Positions 39,925 through 52,220 are shown, counted from the stretch's first letter. The stretch is 64,000 nt of DNA from Fistularia commersonii (GCA_037954325.1 JBBMNZ010000055.1:220001-284000), one strand, 5' to 3'. Translations and numbers: made by a program. The notes: a model not told the origin generated them from the letters alone.

Positions 39925-40875
39925 CAGTTAGACATTTAAAGAGGCAAGGAGTTCCCTCAATGCTGACAAGTGGATGAAATCTATGGACGAAGAGATGGAG
40001 TAATTGAGAGAGAAGAACACTTTTACCCTAACACAGCTACCCCAAGGCAAGTGTGCAGTGGGGGTGGGGGTGGGGGGTGGGGGGCGTATGCGCTAAAAAG
40101 AAATGAAGATGGAACAAACAAATATAAAGCTCGTTATGTTGCTAAGGGCTACAGTCAAAAGTATGGCACGGATTTCGAGGAAACATTTTCTCCAACAGCA
40201 AATATGACAAGTGTGAGGGTGTTTATGCAGAAATCAGTTCCGGAAAATTTGTTCTTACACCAAATGGATGTAAAGACAGCCTATCTTCATGCACCCATAG
40301 ATTGTGAGCTCTGTGTAGAACAACCAGAAGGGTATGAAGTGACAAATAAAAAACAGAAGCTGGTGTGTAAACTTAAAAAGTCACTATACGTCCCTGAACA
40401 AGCCGGTCGTCATTGGGATCTGATGCTCCATTCTTACTTGATTGACAATGACTTTATTCAGAATGAAGCAGATCATTGTGTTTATGTCAAAGAAAACCAA
40501 AATGACAAGGTCATCATCATAATATGGGTAGATGATTTAATCATAGCTGCGAGTGATGAGGAAGTAATGAAAGAGGTGAAAATCATGCTTACAGCTAGAT
40601 TTAAAATGAAGGACATGGGCAAAGTGATCAAAATCAATACCCAGAAAATATGTCAGTCAGAAGAGTGTGTTAAGATGTCACAAAGAAAATATGTGGAAAG
40701 GTAGCCCTACAGTATTGTCCAACACAAGAGATGCCGGCACATGTTATGACAAAGCCTGCATCACAGTTTAAGTTGTTGAATTTTTCAAAGTTGTTGTTTG
40801 TTGTTTGGGTCATGAGTATTTTATTTTGATGTAAATGGGCAAAGATACCAATAATATGAGAGCAAGTGGGGGCGT
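39581..40875 (+). pseudogene. Copia-C copy 7 (duplicate of copy 1)
   Basis: Same integrase end, (GAT)n (39832-39924, longer than in copy 1), deletion, stop near 40001, G-run, RT with motif A and WVDD, and RNase H deletion. Almost base-identical to 13171-14446, except tract lengths and a substitution (ggaacaaac for ggcacaaac). Confidence 0.9.
39832..39924. repeat. (GAT)n tract
   Basis: About 31 triplets with one AAT; compare about 23 triplets in the 13.4 kb duplicate. Confidence 0.88.
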
Positions 40876-40944
40876 TGTTAACTGAGAAATATGCTCTCAA
40901 TTATTTTCCGTTTTATTTCCAAGGGCCAGTCTCAGCTTCCGGTC
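40876..40944 (+). repeat. Copia-C 3' LTR, 69 bp
   Basis: Duplicate of 14447-14515. Confidence 0.83.
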
Positions 40945-41424
40945 AACAGGATCCCGCAGACCGGCCAAGGTGCACCTTCTTCGGACACGGATCCCCGTGA
41001 CGTCGGCGTGAAGCTCCGGGAGCACCAGACATGCACATATGAATAAGCGAAGGAGTCAACTCCATAAGTCCTCCACTCACGGCCTCGGTGTCACTGAATC
41101 GAGCAATTTGGTTTTTAATGTTTAAAAATCGGCTTAACATTGAGGTGGAAAACACAGCGGTATCGTTAAAATACAGTAACAGGGTGATAACATCCATGTA
41201 AGAAGTGGAGGGGGATTTATTGCACTCACGGCCCCACTCGTTTATTCCTCTCATACACAGCGGCCAGATCACCTGCTGGAGCTCCAAGCGCTGTGCACAG
41301 TCGGATGCCGCCATCTAGCGGACATAAAATGTAAGGAAGCGGAGGGAGAAAGCCATCCGGTGTTCCCCGAGTAGCGGCGACGAACGAGTTTAGAGCCGTG
41401 GAGAAGGTTTGCTTCCCCCCCAAC
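40945..41424 (-). other. Module X, ORF intact (duplicate of 14.5 kb copy)
   Basis: The ORF at 41314 down to 40943 is identical in translation to the 14885-14514 copy. Confidence 0.6.
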
Positions 41425-41431
41425 CTCTCTT

Positions 41432-41436
<5 letters not shown>

Positions 41437-41466
<30 letters not shown>

Positions 41467-41532
41467 CTTCCCCTTCTTCTTCTTCTTCTTCTTCTTCTTC
41501 TTCTTCTTCTTCTTCTTCTTCTTCTTCTTCTT
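41437..41532. repeat. (CTT)n tract, RTE tail
   Basis: Duplicate of 15008-15110, six bp shorter. Confidence 0.9.
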
Positions 41533-41968
41533 TTGTCTTTTCCCGTCAGGTGTGGCCACAGCGAGTCAACTTTCTCCATCTAACCCTATTCTCCGTATCC
41601 TCCTCTCTCACACCAACTACCTTCATATCCTCTCTCACCACGTCCATAAATCCTCTCTTTGGTCTTCCTCGAGACCTCTTGCCTTGCAGCTCCAATTCCA
41701 GCATCCGTCTACCAATATATTCTCTATCCCTCCTCTGTACATGACCGAACCATCTCAGTCTGGCTTCTCTGACCTTCTCTCCAAAACATCGAACATGTGC
41801 TGTTCCTCTGATACTCATTCCTGATCCTATCAATCCTGGTCACTCCGTAAGAGAACCTCAACATCTTCATATCTGCAACCTCTAGTTCTGCCTGCTGTCT
41901 TTTTGTCATTGTAACAGTTTCTAGTCCATACATCATCGCTGGTCTGACCACTGTCTTGTACACCTTTG
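41533..41968 (-). pseudogene. RTE LINE C-terminal fragment
   Basis: Duplicate of 15111-15545 with the same frame break. Confidence 0.86.
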
Positions 41969-42939
41969 TACACCTTGGTAATGGGCAACCCCGTATCTGA
42001 CCGTGTGACAAAGCCAAGCAGTGCAGACAATGTGAGACGATCAACTAGAACCAAAAAGAAGCCCAGTTACTTTAATAGTTATGTGACTAGTGCTATTGAC
42101 GATGACCAAGTGTTCACTAACATTGACTACTGTTATAGACTGGCGTGTGGTGTCCCACAGACATTTAAAGAGGCAAGGAGTTCCCTCAATGCTGACAAGT
42201 GGATGAAATCTATGGACGACGAGATGGAGTCATTGAGAGAGAACAACACTTTGACCCTAACACAGCTACCCCAAGGCAAGTGTGCAGTGGGGGTGGGGGG
42301 GTGGGTGTATGCGCTAAAAAGAAATGAAGTTGGCACAAACAAATATAAAGCTCGTTATTTTGCTAAGGGCTACAGTCAAAAGTATGGCACGGATTTTGAG
42401 GAAACATTTTCTCCAACAGCAAATATGACAAGTGTGAGGGTGTTCATGCAGAAATCAGTTCAGGAAAATTTGGCAGGTCGTCATTGGAATCTGATGCTCC
42501 ATTCTTACTTGATTGACAACGACTTTATTCAGAATGAAGCAGATCATTGTGTCTATGTCAAAGAAAACCAAAATGACAAAGTCATCATCATAATATGGGT
42601 AGATGATTTAATCATAGCTGCGAGTGATGAGGAAGTAATGAAAGAGGTGAAAATCATGCTTACAGCTAGATTTAAAATGAAGGACTTGGGCAAAGTGATC
42701 AAAATCAATACCCAGAAAATATGTCAGTCAGAAGAGTGTGTTAAGATGTCACAAAGAAAATATGTGGAAAGGTAGCCCTACAGTATTGTCCAACACAAGA
42801 GATGCCGGCAGATGTTATGACAAAGCCTGCATCGCAGTTTAAGTTGTTGAATTTTTCAAAGTTGTTGTTTGGGTCATGAGTATTTTATTTTGATGTAAAT
42901 GGGCAAAGATACCAATAATATGAGAGCAAGTGGGGGCGT
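41969..42939 (+). pseudogene. Copia-C copy 8, RT with motif A deleted
   Basis: A 269-codon frame (41966-42775). The left part matches copy 2 (MGNPVSDRVTKPSS), while the rest matches copy 3 (SVQENL/AGRHWNLM deletion). This is the product expected if copies 2 and 3 of the 15-18 kb block recombined, or the single ancestor of both. Confidence 0.88.
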
Positions 42940-43008
42940 TGTCAACTGAGAAATATGCTCTCAATTATTTTCCGTGTTATTTCGAAGGGCCAGTCTCAGC
43001 TTCCGGTC
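42940..43008 (+). repeat. Copia-C 3' LTR, 69 bp
   Basis: Duplicate of 18331-18399. Confidence 0.83.
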
Positions 43009-43476
43009 AACAGGACCCCGCAGACCGGCCAAGGTGCACCTTCTTCGGACACGGATCCCCGTGACGTCGGCGTGAAGCTCCGGGAGCACCAGACATGCAC
43101 TTATGAATAAGCGGAGGAGTCAACTCCATAAGTCCTCCACTCAGGGCCTCGGTGTCACTGAATCGAGCAATTTGGTTTTTAATGTTTAAAAATCGGCTTA
43201 ACATTGAGGTGGAAAACACAGCGGTATCGTTAAAATACAGTAACAGGGTGATAACATCCATGTAAGAAGTGGAGGGGGATTTATTGCACTCACGGCCCCA
43301 CTCGTTTATTCCTCTCATACACAGCGGCCAGATCACCTGCTGGAGCTCCAAGCGCTGTGCACAGTCGGATGCCGCCATCTAGCGGACATAAAATGTAAGG
43401 AAGCGGAGGGAGAAAGCCATCCGGTGTTCCCCGAGTAGCGGCGACGAACGAGTTTAGAGCCGTGGAGAAGGTTTGC
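43009..43476 (-). other. Module X, ORF intact (duplicate of 18.4 kb copy)
   Basis: The 123-codon ORF at 43378 down to 43007 differs from other copies by single residues (LTPPLIHK). Confidence 0.6.
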
Positions 43477-43505
43477 TTTGGGTAGATGATTTAATTATTG
43501 CAGCA
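43477..43505 (+). repeat. 29 bp copia-B RT relic with RTE target duplication
   Basis: gatttaattattgcagca (43488-43505) pairs with gatttcattattgcagca (45549-45566) on the other side of the RTE element. Confidence 0.88.
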
Positions 43506-45521
43506 GAGTGTTGCATGGTTTTCAGGGAGGAGTTGAGAAAGGGTCTGGGTGGTCAGGGAGAGCTTCCAGATGATTGGACAACAACAGCTAGTGTGATCAG
43601 GGAGACAGGTAGAAGAGTACTTGGTGTGTCATCTGGAAGGAAAGTAGATAAGGAGACTTGGTGGTGGAATGAGGAAGTGCAGGAGTGTATACAGAGAAAA
43701 TGGTTAGCGAAGAAGAAGTGGGATACTGAGAGGACTGAAGAGAACAGACAGGAGTTCAGGGAGATGCGGCGAAAGGTAAAGATAGAGGTAGCAAAGGCAA
43801 AACAAAGGGCTTATGATGACTTGTATGCTCGGTTGGATAGTAAGGAGGCTGAAAATGATCTATACAAGTTGGCGAAACAGAGAGATAAAGATGGAAAGGA
43901 TGTACAGCAGGTCCGGGTGATAAAGGACAGAGAGGGAAATGTATTGACAGATGCTAGAAGAGTGACAGGAAGATGGAAAGAGTACTTTGAAGAGCTGATG
44001 AATGTGGAAAATGAAAGAGAGGCAAGGGTAGAAGAGGTGATTATTGTAGACCACAAAGTAGCAAAAATGAGTAAAAGTGAAGTGAGGAAGGCATTGAAGA
44101 GGATGAAGAGTGGAAAAGCAGTTGGTCCTGATGATATACCTGTGGAGGTGTGGAAGTGTCTAGGAGAGGCAGCGGTAGATTTTCTGACTAGATTATTCAA
44201 CAGGATCTTAGAGAGTGAGAAGATGCCTGAAGAATGGAGACAAAGTGTGATGGTGCCTATTTTTAAGAATAAAGGGGATGTGCAGAATTGTGGCAACTAC
44301 AGAGGGATAAAGTTGATGAGCCATACAATGAAGTTATGGGAAAGAGTAGTGGAAACTAGACTGAGAGCAGAAATCAGCATTTGTGAACAGCAGTATGGCT
44401 TCATGCCTAGGAAGAGTACTACAGATGCAGTATTTGCGTTGAGAATGCTAATAGAAAAGTACAGAGAAGGCCAGAGGGAGCTGCATTGCGTTTTCGTAGA
44501 CCTAGAAAAAGCATATGACAGGGTGCCAAGAGAGGAGCTCTGGTATTGTATGAGGAAGTCTGGAGTGGCAGAGAAGTATGTTAGACTGGTGCAGGACATG
44601 TATGCCAGCTGTGAGACACTGGTACGGTGTGCTGTAGGGGTAACCACGAAGTTCAAGGTGGAGGTGGGACTCCATCAGGGATCAGCTCTGAGCCCCTTCT
44701 TGTTCGCAATGGTGATGGGTAGGCTGACAGATGAGGTTAGACAGGAATCCCCATGGACCATGATGTTTGCGGATGACATTGTGATCTGTAGTGAGAGCAG
44801 ACAACAGGTAGAGGAAAATCTAGAGAGGTGGAGGTATGCTCTGGAAAGGAGAGGAATGAAAGTTAGTCACAGCAAGACAGAATATATGTGTGTGAACGAG
44901 AGGAACTCGGGTGGAGCGGTGAGGCTACAGGGAGTGGAGATCAAGAAGCTGGAGGATTTCAGGTACTTAGGGTCAACAGTCCAGAGCAACGGAGAGTGCG
45001 TAAAAGAGGTGAAGAGACGGGTCCAAGCAGGTTGGAATGGCTGGAGAAAAGTGTCAGGGGTACTATGTGATAGAAGACTATCGGCCAGAATAAAAGGAAA
45101 GGTGTACAAGACAGTGGTGAGACCAGCGATGATATTTGGACTAGAAACTGTTCCAATGACCAAAAGACAGCAGACAGAACTAGAGGTTGCAGAGATGAAG
45201 ATGTTGAGGTTCTCTTTGGGAGTGACCAGGATGGATAGGATCAGGAATGAGTCTATCAGAGGGACGGCACATGTTTGATGTTTTGGAGAGAAGGTCAGAG
45301 AAGCCAGACTGAGATGGTTCGGTCATGTACAGAGAAGAGATAGTGAATATATTGGTAGACGGATGCTGGAAATGGAGCTGCCAGGCAATAGGTCTCGAGG
45401 AAGACCAAAGAGAAGATTTATGGACGTAGTTGGAGAGGATATGAAGGTAGCTGGTGTGAGAGAGGAAGATACAGAGAATAGGGTTAGATGGAGAAGGTTG
45501 ACTCGCTGTGGCGACCCCTGA
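43506..45521 (+). pseudogene. RTE ORF2 RT and C-terminal region with one stop
   Basis: The frame is open to a TGA at 45276-45278 (CGA-to-TGA, in TAHV-R-CFGEKV). It then continues in frame through REARLRWFGHVQRRD, IGRRMLEMELPG, RRFMDVV and RWRRLTRCGDP to the natural stop at 45519-45521. RT motifs: AVGPDDIPVEVWK, NYRGIKL, FVDLEKAYDRVP, GLHQGSALSP and FADD (44772-44777). The endonuclease is missing; a full RTE ORF is about 1000 codons. Confidence 0.88.
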
Positions 45522-45548
45522 CGGGAAAAGCCGAAAGAAGAAGAAGAA
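43506..45548 (+). mobile_element. RTE-like LINE inserted in copia-B RT (most complete copy)
   Basis: About 2.0 kb, 5'-truncated (no endonuclease). It ends in gacccctgacgggaaaagccg and a short (AAG)n tail and is flanked by an 18 bp target duplication with one mismatch. Its right flank continues copia-B RT in frame, so the insertion site is certain. Confidence 0.9.
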
Positions 45549-46886
45549 GATTTCATTATTGCAGCAAGCAGCAATGATGCACTCAGCACATTTAAACAGA
45601 ACATGAAATTCAAGTTCAACATGAAAGACCTGGGGAAACTATCATATTTTTTGGGCATACAATTTGAACAAAAGGGGGATGAAATCAAAGTACATCCTAA
45701 AAATGCTAGAGAGATTTGGAATGTCAGAATGTAAAGCAAGATCTACTCCAAGTGAGCAAAAATTAGAGGGCATCCCTGTAGCTGATGAAAATGAGCAAAG
45801 TGAACCTGTCGACCCCAAAGAATATCGTGAGATTGTAGGCAGTCTTATTTATGCCATGACTTGCACCAGACCTGATATCAGCTGGATAGTGAGCAAACTA
45901 TCACAGAATCTGGCAATGCCAAAAGTAGAAAACTTAGTAGCTGCAAAACATGTTCTGAGGTATTTGAAGGGGACAGCTGATTATGAACTAAGTTTCAAGA
46001 CAAATAAGGAGGATTTGAACCTGATAGCTTACAGTGATTCAGACTGGGCATCATCTGTAGAAGACAGACGTAGCACTACAGGCTACTGTTTCAGTTTAAC
46101 AAAACAAGGCCCAGCCATTGCATGGAAGTCAAGGAAACAGCCCACAGTGGCCCTGTCAACATGTGAGGCTGAATACATCGGCCGAGCCACCACCGCACAA
46201 GAAAACATGTACCTGTCTCAACTGTTAAACGGTATGGACAACAAAATGTACAGTTGCACAACAATCTACGGAGACAATCAGGGGGCCATCGCACTGAGTA
46301 AGAATCCTGTAAACAGACAAAGGTCAAAACACATTGATGTAAAATATCATTTCATTCGTGAAGCACTCAGTGAGGGTTAAATAAATCTTATCTATTGTCC
46401 ATCAGAGGACATGTTGGCAGACATCTCGACAAAACTCATGACAAAGGTAAAAATAGAAAAATTCAAAAAGTGGTTCTTTGGAAATTAAAATGTCCAAAGT
46501 TTTTTTTTGGATGTTGAGATCAAGAGGGGGTGTTGAGATAGGTGATCTCATTAGTTTTATTTGAGTTTACATTCTAGTATACATATGTTGTATTTGTATC
46601 TACTCTCAGGAAATGCATGGCACTTTATGACAAGGTTTGGGACTTGTTTTAGTTTTTCGCGACTGTTCAGCTAACTTGACGTTAACTTCTACGTCAGTGT
46701 TTTTTTTTTGGTATAGCGGTGCTGGCGGGAATTTTTCCCTCACTCTGTACTGTACATGTCCCATGGCTAACCGATGTTGATTCCCGGAGCTGTGAAGAAG
46801 AAAATAAAAGACGATTCAAACAAGGCAAACTTGTGAATTCCTTCCGAAACATGGAAAACGAAGAAGCTGCAAACTTAAACGCATCA
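45549..46886 (+). mobile_element. Copia-B copy 3, RT end, RNase H and 3' LTR
   Basis: Continues copia-B RT from just after WVDD (IIAASSNDALSTFKQ) through RNase H (AYSDSDWASS, CEAEYIG, GDNQGAI) to the shared TAA at 46378-46380 and the natural stop near 46488. Around 45690 sequence is lost (GDEIK then YILKMLERFG; copy 1 has MNQTK between). Polypurine tract 46516-46530; 3' LTR 46531-46886 (356 bp, ending TCA for ACA). The flank aggac at 46887-46891 pairs with gtcct next to the 5' LTRs of copies 1 and 2. Confidence 0.9.
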
Positions 46887-47105
46887 AGGACATTCGTTCT
46901 GTATGTAATCAGAAGTTAATAGTGTTAACGGTTTGTGAGAAATTTACAATGCTAGACAAAAAAATAAATTAAAAGGAAATAATTAAATCAATAGATAGAC
47001 AAATAAAAAATTAAAACGAAAAAAGATTGCAAGGGGAATACAACATATAATTAAGTTGGCGATTCACAAGGAATCTCAGACATCAAACTGTATATTTTTT
47101 GTTGT
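46887..47105 (+). repeat. R1 repeat
   Basis: Resumes at aggacattcgttctg, the right side of the copia-B target site. Confidence 0.72.
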
Positions 47106-47290
47106 TTATATATAAACATATACAAAACAAACATATGTTGTTTGTTGTTGTTTATTTTTGGGATATATTGAGGAATATTTGTTGGAAAGGAGTCACAATC
47201 GCTTTTTGATAATGTCGAAGTGTATAGGTGGCTATAGAATTTAAAGATTTCTGTGGAAATTATAGCCTCATCTGTAATTTCCTTTTTGTT
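47106..47290 (-). pseudogene. L1 ORF2 mid-region relic
   Basis: Minus-strand KKEITDEAIISTEIFKFYSH and SKSDCDSFPTNIPQYIPK, a region just before the L1 RT. Joined on the right to the satellite. Confidence 0.75.
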
Positions 47291-47749
47291 AAGACGGGCT
47301 TCCGCTTTGCTCCGCTCCTCCGCTCCTCCGCTCTTCCGCTCCGGGCCCTGGAACTCCCGATCTGCGGGACTTCGGTGAATTCCGGGCCAGTCTTCTGCTC
47401 TTCTGCTCTCCTCCGCTTCTTCGCTCCCCCGCTTTGGACCCTGGAACTCCCGAACTGGGCCGGGCTTCTGCCCTCCGCCTCTCCTCTGCTCATCCGCTCC
47501 AGGCCCTGGCACTCCTTGTCATCCAGTCATTCGCATGTGCGAGCCCGGAGGTCCGGGAGCTCCACTCAAACGTCCGGGGGATAAGGGTAAGGGGTCCTGC
47601 TCCCCCCCCCCCCCCTCGCCGCCTCTGAGAAGAGAAACATCTCCTCCGCTCCTCCGCTTCTCAGCTCCTCCGCTCCTCCGCTGCGGAACCAGGTACTCCC
47701 GATCCTCCGAACTCAGGCGAATAGCGTGACGTGCTTCTGCTCTCCTATA
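47291..47749. repeat. CTCCGCTC satellite, fourth block
   Basis: Units with ggccctggaactcccgatc, the core variant (gtccgggagctccactcaaacgtccggggg) and a C-run. There is no CA tract in this block. It is about 600 bp shorter than its duplicate at 52221-53265. Confidence 0.85.
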
Positions 47750-47875
47750 AGCCCCTACACACTTCAAACACGGCTGTTATCACCCTGTTACTGCATTACA
47801 ATGACACCCATTTGCTTTTGATCTCAGTGTCTGCCACCGTAAGGAAAAAGCGGGGGGGACGGGGGGGGGGGGGGA
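47750..47875 (+). repeat. Diverged module X relative
   Basis: gttatcaccctgttactgca and aatgacacccat align with gttatcaccctgttactgta and aacgataccgct in module X. It ends in a G-run. Confidence 0.5.
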
Positions 47876-48415
47876 CATAAGGGCATTCGTTCTGTATGTA
47901 ATCAGAAGTTAATAGTGTTAACGGTTTGCGAGAAATTTTTAATGCCAGACAAAAACAGAAAATTAAAAGGAAATAATTAAATAAATAGATAGAAAAATAA
48001 AATTAAAAACTAAAAAAAAAATTGCAAGGGGAATACAACATGTAATTAAGTTGGCCGTTCACAAGGAATCTCAGACATCAAACTGTTTTTAATTGAACAT
48101 AAATAGTACACACAAATATACAAATGTACAAATAAACATGGCAAGGTAGAACTGAATGTCAATGAAACAACCAGGGATGAGGAAGCAACGGACATAAGGA
48201 CATTTGTTCTGTATGTAATCAGAAGTTAATAGTGTTAACGGTTTGTGAGAAATTTACAGTGCTAGACAAAAAAAGAAATTAAAAGGAAATAATTAAATCA
48301 ATAGATAGACAAATAAAAAATTAAAACGGAAAAAAAATTGCAAGGGGAATATAACATGTAATTAAGTTGTTTTTCTTTTTTTCCAAAAAAAGGAATCTCA
48401 GACATGGGTAACTGT
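47876..48415 (+). repeat. Two R1 copies in tandem
   Basis: The first runs from about 47876 (taagggcattcgttctg) to 48085; the second begins aattgaacataaatag-like and contains ggacatttgttctgtatg. AT-rich, with no open frame of note. Confidence 0.7.
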
Positions 48416-50009
48416 ATATTTTTTAGTTTTTGGATTTTTCCATAAGTTTTAAGGATTTTTTTTTATAATTCAAAATCGTTTATGAAGAAATTAAAATTTG
48501 GGGAGCATTTTTGCATTCTGTTTTTGTGAATGAGGAACTTGGCCAGGCCTAAAAGAACATTGACACAGAGTTCATCTGTTATGTTGCTTATAAGTAAACC
48601 AAATGTGATATCATCTTTTGAGAGGGAAACTGGTGACGATGGAATGAGAATGAGAAAAAATATATGGTCAATGGTTTCAATGTTGTCTTCACAAAATGTA
48701 CAAATATTATCTTCAAAAGTAAAGCGTACCCGCAATAATTCCTTAGATGGGTAGATGTCATTCATAATTTAGAAGTGGGTCTCTTCTTGCCTTGGGGGGT
48801 ATGGGTAGAGTCAGACACATAGTTTGCAGCGTGGCAGTCGATTCCTTATCAAATTTATTTCAAATATTATTTTTGTTTTGACGTCCAGGGAACAAGTTTC
48901 CTGTGAAACATGTCCTAATAAAGGAGTTGCTGCACTTTCTGTCCAGAATTGAGATTCCCTGGAGTGATAGTCGGGGTAACTGTGGTTGTACGGTTCGGTG
49001 CGTCATTATATTTTTGGTCAGGAATACAAATTGTCGAGGCAGTGCGTTTCGTAACTTTATCAACTCTAATATGGGAGGCTTAAATCTGTGTGTAGTACAG
49101 AACTGTTCATAGTCTAGACGACTGCCATTGTCATCCATCAAGTCAATTATTGACCATATACCTTTCTCAAAGCATTCCTTGTAAAACAGAGGTTTGTTGC
49201 CACGCAGTACATATCTATTGTTCCAAATTATTGTACTGTGTGGTGAGAAATTGTGTACATATATCATTTTCCAGTATCATAGTATTTGTTTATGGAACTC
49301 TGAAAATTGGACAGGAATCTTGTTGATATCCAAGTCAGAGATAAGCACAAGACTTAGGCCACCGACTTTGTTGAATAAGTAGTTTGGAGTACAATACCAG
49401 AAAAAATGATGATGTTTGATCCAGGATTTCAACCAGTTCACCTTCAATGTCCCATTCAGGCAGTCCAACTCTATCACTTTCAGCCCTCCGTCACTTGTTT
49501 CTTTCCCCATATGTGATTTTTTTAGATGGTGTGGTCTGTTCCTCCAGATAAAGTTGAAATTTATTTGGTTAATAGATTTTATGAGTTGATTTGGAGCAGC
49601 ATTGGAATACACTGGGTATATACATCTGGATAAACATTCCATTTTAGTCAAATATATCGGGCCTAATATTGATAAATCTCTTTGGAGCCATATATTCAAT
49701 TTAGCTTTACTTTGATTCAGTTTAGATTCAATGTTCCTGGACTGATTTAACTTTTGGTCCTTAGATAGGAAAATGCTCAAGTATTTTATTTCTGATTTGA
49801 TAGGAACATTGCTGATTTCCTTTAGTGGTGAGTCATGCAGCTCAAGAAGTTTGCATTTCTTTAAGTTTAATGACAATCCTGAAGCCTTGGAGAATGTTTT
49901 AATTTTTTCAACGCTTATTGGGACTTGATGTTCATTTTTCAAAACTAAGGTTGTGTCATCTGCCAGCAGGCTAATTACAATTTCTGTCCCCGACATTATT
50001 TCTGTCCCA
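48416..50009 (-). pseudogene. L1/Tx1-like LINE ORF2, RT end to C-terminus (copy b)
   Basis: Pieces: 50009-49277 (ADDTTLVLKNEHQVP onward), TGA in QIL-L-YWKM near 49274, 49267-48860, then a frame change into 48765-48463, which holds a CTFCEDNIETIDHIFF zinc-knuckle-like C-terminus (CxxC...H). The 3' end adjoins R1 at about 48416. No endonuclease or RT fingers. Confidence 0.86.
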
Positions 50010-50133
<124 letters not shown>

Positions 50134-50277
50134 CCTTAATTCCACTCTTTTATATACGCATGTCTGGAGTTCCGGGAGCTCGTTCTCAACGTTCTGGGAA
50201 TAATCATAGCTGTGCTGATAGCATTAGCCGAAACGCCCCCCCCCCCCCCCCCACACCACCACCACCACCACCACCAC
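50134..50277 (+). repeat. Linker with half-core, C-run and (CCA)n
   Basis: Same as 34433-34575; joined at about 50278 to copia-C RT. Confidence 0.7.
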
Positions 50278-50657
50278 CAATCTATGGTTGCATGAAGATA
50301 GGCTGTCTTTACATCCATTTGGTGTAAGAACAAATTTTCCGGAACTGATTTCTGCATGAACACCCTCACACTTGTCATATTTGCTGTTGGAGAAAATGTT
50401 TCCTCGAAATCCGTGCCATACTTTTGACTGTAGCCCTTAGCAACATACCGAGCTTTATATTTGTTTGTGCCATCTTCATTTCTTTTTAGCGCTTACGCCC
50501 CCCACCCCCCACCCCCACCCCCACTGCACACTTGCCTTGGGGTAGCTGTGTTAGGGTAAAAGTGTTCTTCTCTCTCAATGACTCCATCTCTTCGTCCATA
50601 GATTTCATCCACTTGTCAGCATTGAGGGAACTCCTTGCCTCTTTAAATGTCTAACTG

Positions 50658-50722
<65 letters not shown>

Positions 50723-50975
50723 GGTCTGAGCTCATCTCTGTCTGGGTTTGTTGCTCTGGAGATGGGTTCGACACAAATTTTAGCAGTCTGTTTTAGTACT
50801 CTTTCACTATTTGGATAATATACAAAATAAGCTGGACTATTTTTGTCATATCCAATGAAAACTCCCTTCTCACCTCTTGAGTCAAGTTTCTTTTTGTTGT
50901 GCTTGTATGCATAGCACACAGCACCAAACTTTTGCATTTGTGACACATTTGGTATCTTTCCCGTCAAGCCGAAAC
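50278..50975 (-). pseudogene. Copia-C copy 9 (inverted): integrase end, (GAT)n, start of RT
   Basis: Minus-strand integrase end (KIPNVSQMQKFGAVCYAY, GVFIGYDKNSPAYF), tract 50658-50720, the same deletion and stop as copies 1 and 7, a G/C-run at about 50498-50522, and RT to HQMDVKTAYLHA. Truncated there by the (CCA)n linker. Confidence 0.87.
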
Positions 50976-51058
50976 GCCCCCCCCCCCACCACCACCACCA
51001 CCACACACACATTAGCTCCTCCATTCATTCACATGTACACGCCGGCTGCTCCGGGAGA
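50976..51058 (+). repeat. R2 fragment
   Basis: C-run, ccaccacc, acacattagctcctcc and gtacacgccggctgctccggg; cut inside the core and joined to L1 at about 51058. Confidence 0.65.
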
Positions 51059-51172
51059 ATGTTTTAATTTTTTCAACACTTATTGGGACTTGATGTTCAT
51101 TTTTCAAAACTAAGGTTGTGTCATCTGCCAGCTGGCTAATAACAATTTCTGTCCCCAACATTATTTCTGTCC
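51059..51172 (-). pseudogene. L1 ORF2 relic (copy d)
   Basis: About 110 bp with ADDTTLVLKNEHQVPISVEK, ending at the common (TG)n junction. Confidence 0.78.
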
Positions 51173-51215
<43 letters not shown>

Positions 51216-51334
51216 ACACACACACACACGCCTTAATTCCACTCTTTTATATACGCATGTCTGGAGTTCCGGGAGCTCGTTCTCAACGTTCTGGGGATAA
51301 TCATAGCTGTGCTGATAGCATTAGCCGAAACGCC
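51173..51334 (+). repeat. (CA)n and linker
   Basis: CA tract 51173-51230, then the half-core and gtgctgatagcattagcc segment. Confidence 0.8.
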
Positions 51335-51709
51335 CCCCCCCCCCCACACCACCACCACCACCACCACCACCCCCCACACACACATTAGCTCCTCCATTCA
51401 TTCACATGTACACGCCGGCTGCTCCGGGAGCTCCACGCCGACGTTTCGGGGATCGATGTCCGGAGAAGGTGCACCATTGCCGGCCTGCGGTATCCTGTAG
51501 ACCCCCCCCCCTCCATACACACATGCAATACGCCTTGAAACGCATCGCTCGCACCGACGCGGGGAATCCTTTACCCTACTTCCACAACAACGGCGAGAAT
51601 CACATTGCGTCGGCCGCCGTGAGGAAGAGGGGGGGGGGGGGCATTAAGGGGGGGAGAGAGAGAGACATGGAGATTTTCTCAGCCTCTCATTCTTTTTTTT
51701 TTTTTTTTT
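51335..51709 (+). repeat. R2 repeat
   Basis: Complete copy: C-run, (CCA)n, core, C-run, G-run, GA repeat and T-run. Confidence 0.75.
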
Positions 51710-52020
51710 AATTGAACATAAATAGTACACACAAATATACAAATGTACAAATAAACATGGCAAGGTAGAACTGAATGTCAATGAAACAACCAGGCATGAG
51801 GAAGCAATGGACATAAGGACATTCGTTCTGTATGTAATCAGAAGTTAATAGTGTTAACGGTTTGTGAGAAATTTACAATGCTAGACAAAAAAAGAAATTA
51901 AAAGGAAATAATTAAATCAATAGATAGACAAAATAAAAAATTAAAACGAAAAAAGATTGCAAGGGGAATACAACATGTAATTAAGTTGGCGATTCACAAG
52001 GAATCTCGGACATCAAACTG
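51710..52020 (+). repeat. R1 repeat
   Basis: Complete, uninterrupted at ggacattcgttctg. Confidence 0.72.
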
Positions 52021-52220
52021 TATATTTTTTGTTGTTTATATATAAAAATATACAAAACAAACATATGTTGTTTGTTGTTGTTTATTTTTGGGATATATTG
52101 AGGAATATTTGTTGGAAAGGAGTCACAATCGCTTTTTGATAATGTCGAAGTGTATAGGTGGCTATAGAATTTAAAGATTTCTGTGGAAATTATAGCCTCA
52201 TCTGTAATTTCCTTGTTGTT
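52021..52220 (-). pseudogene. L1 ORF2 mid-region relic
   Basis: Duplicate of 47106-47290, offset 4930 bp. Confidence 0.75.
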
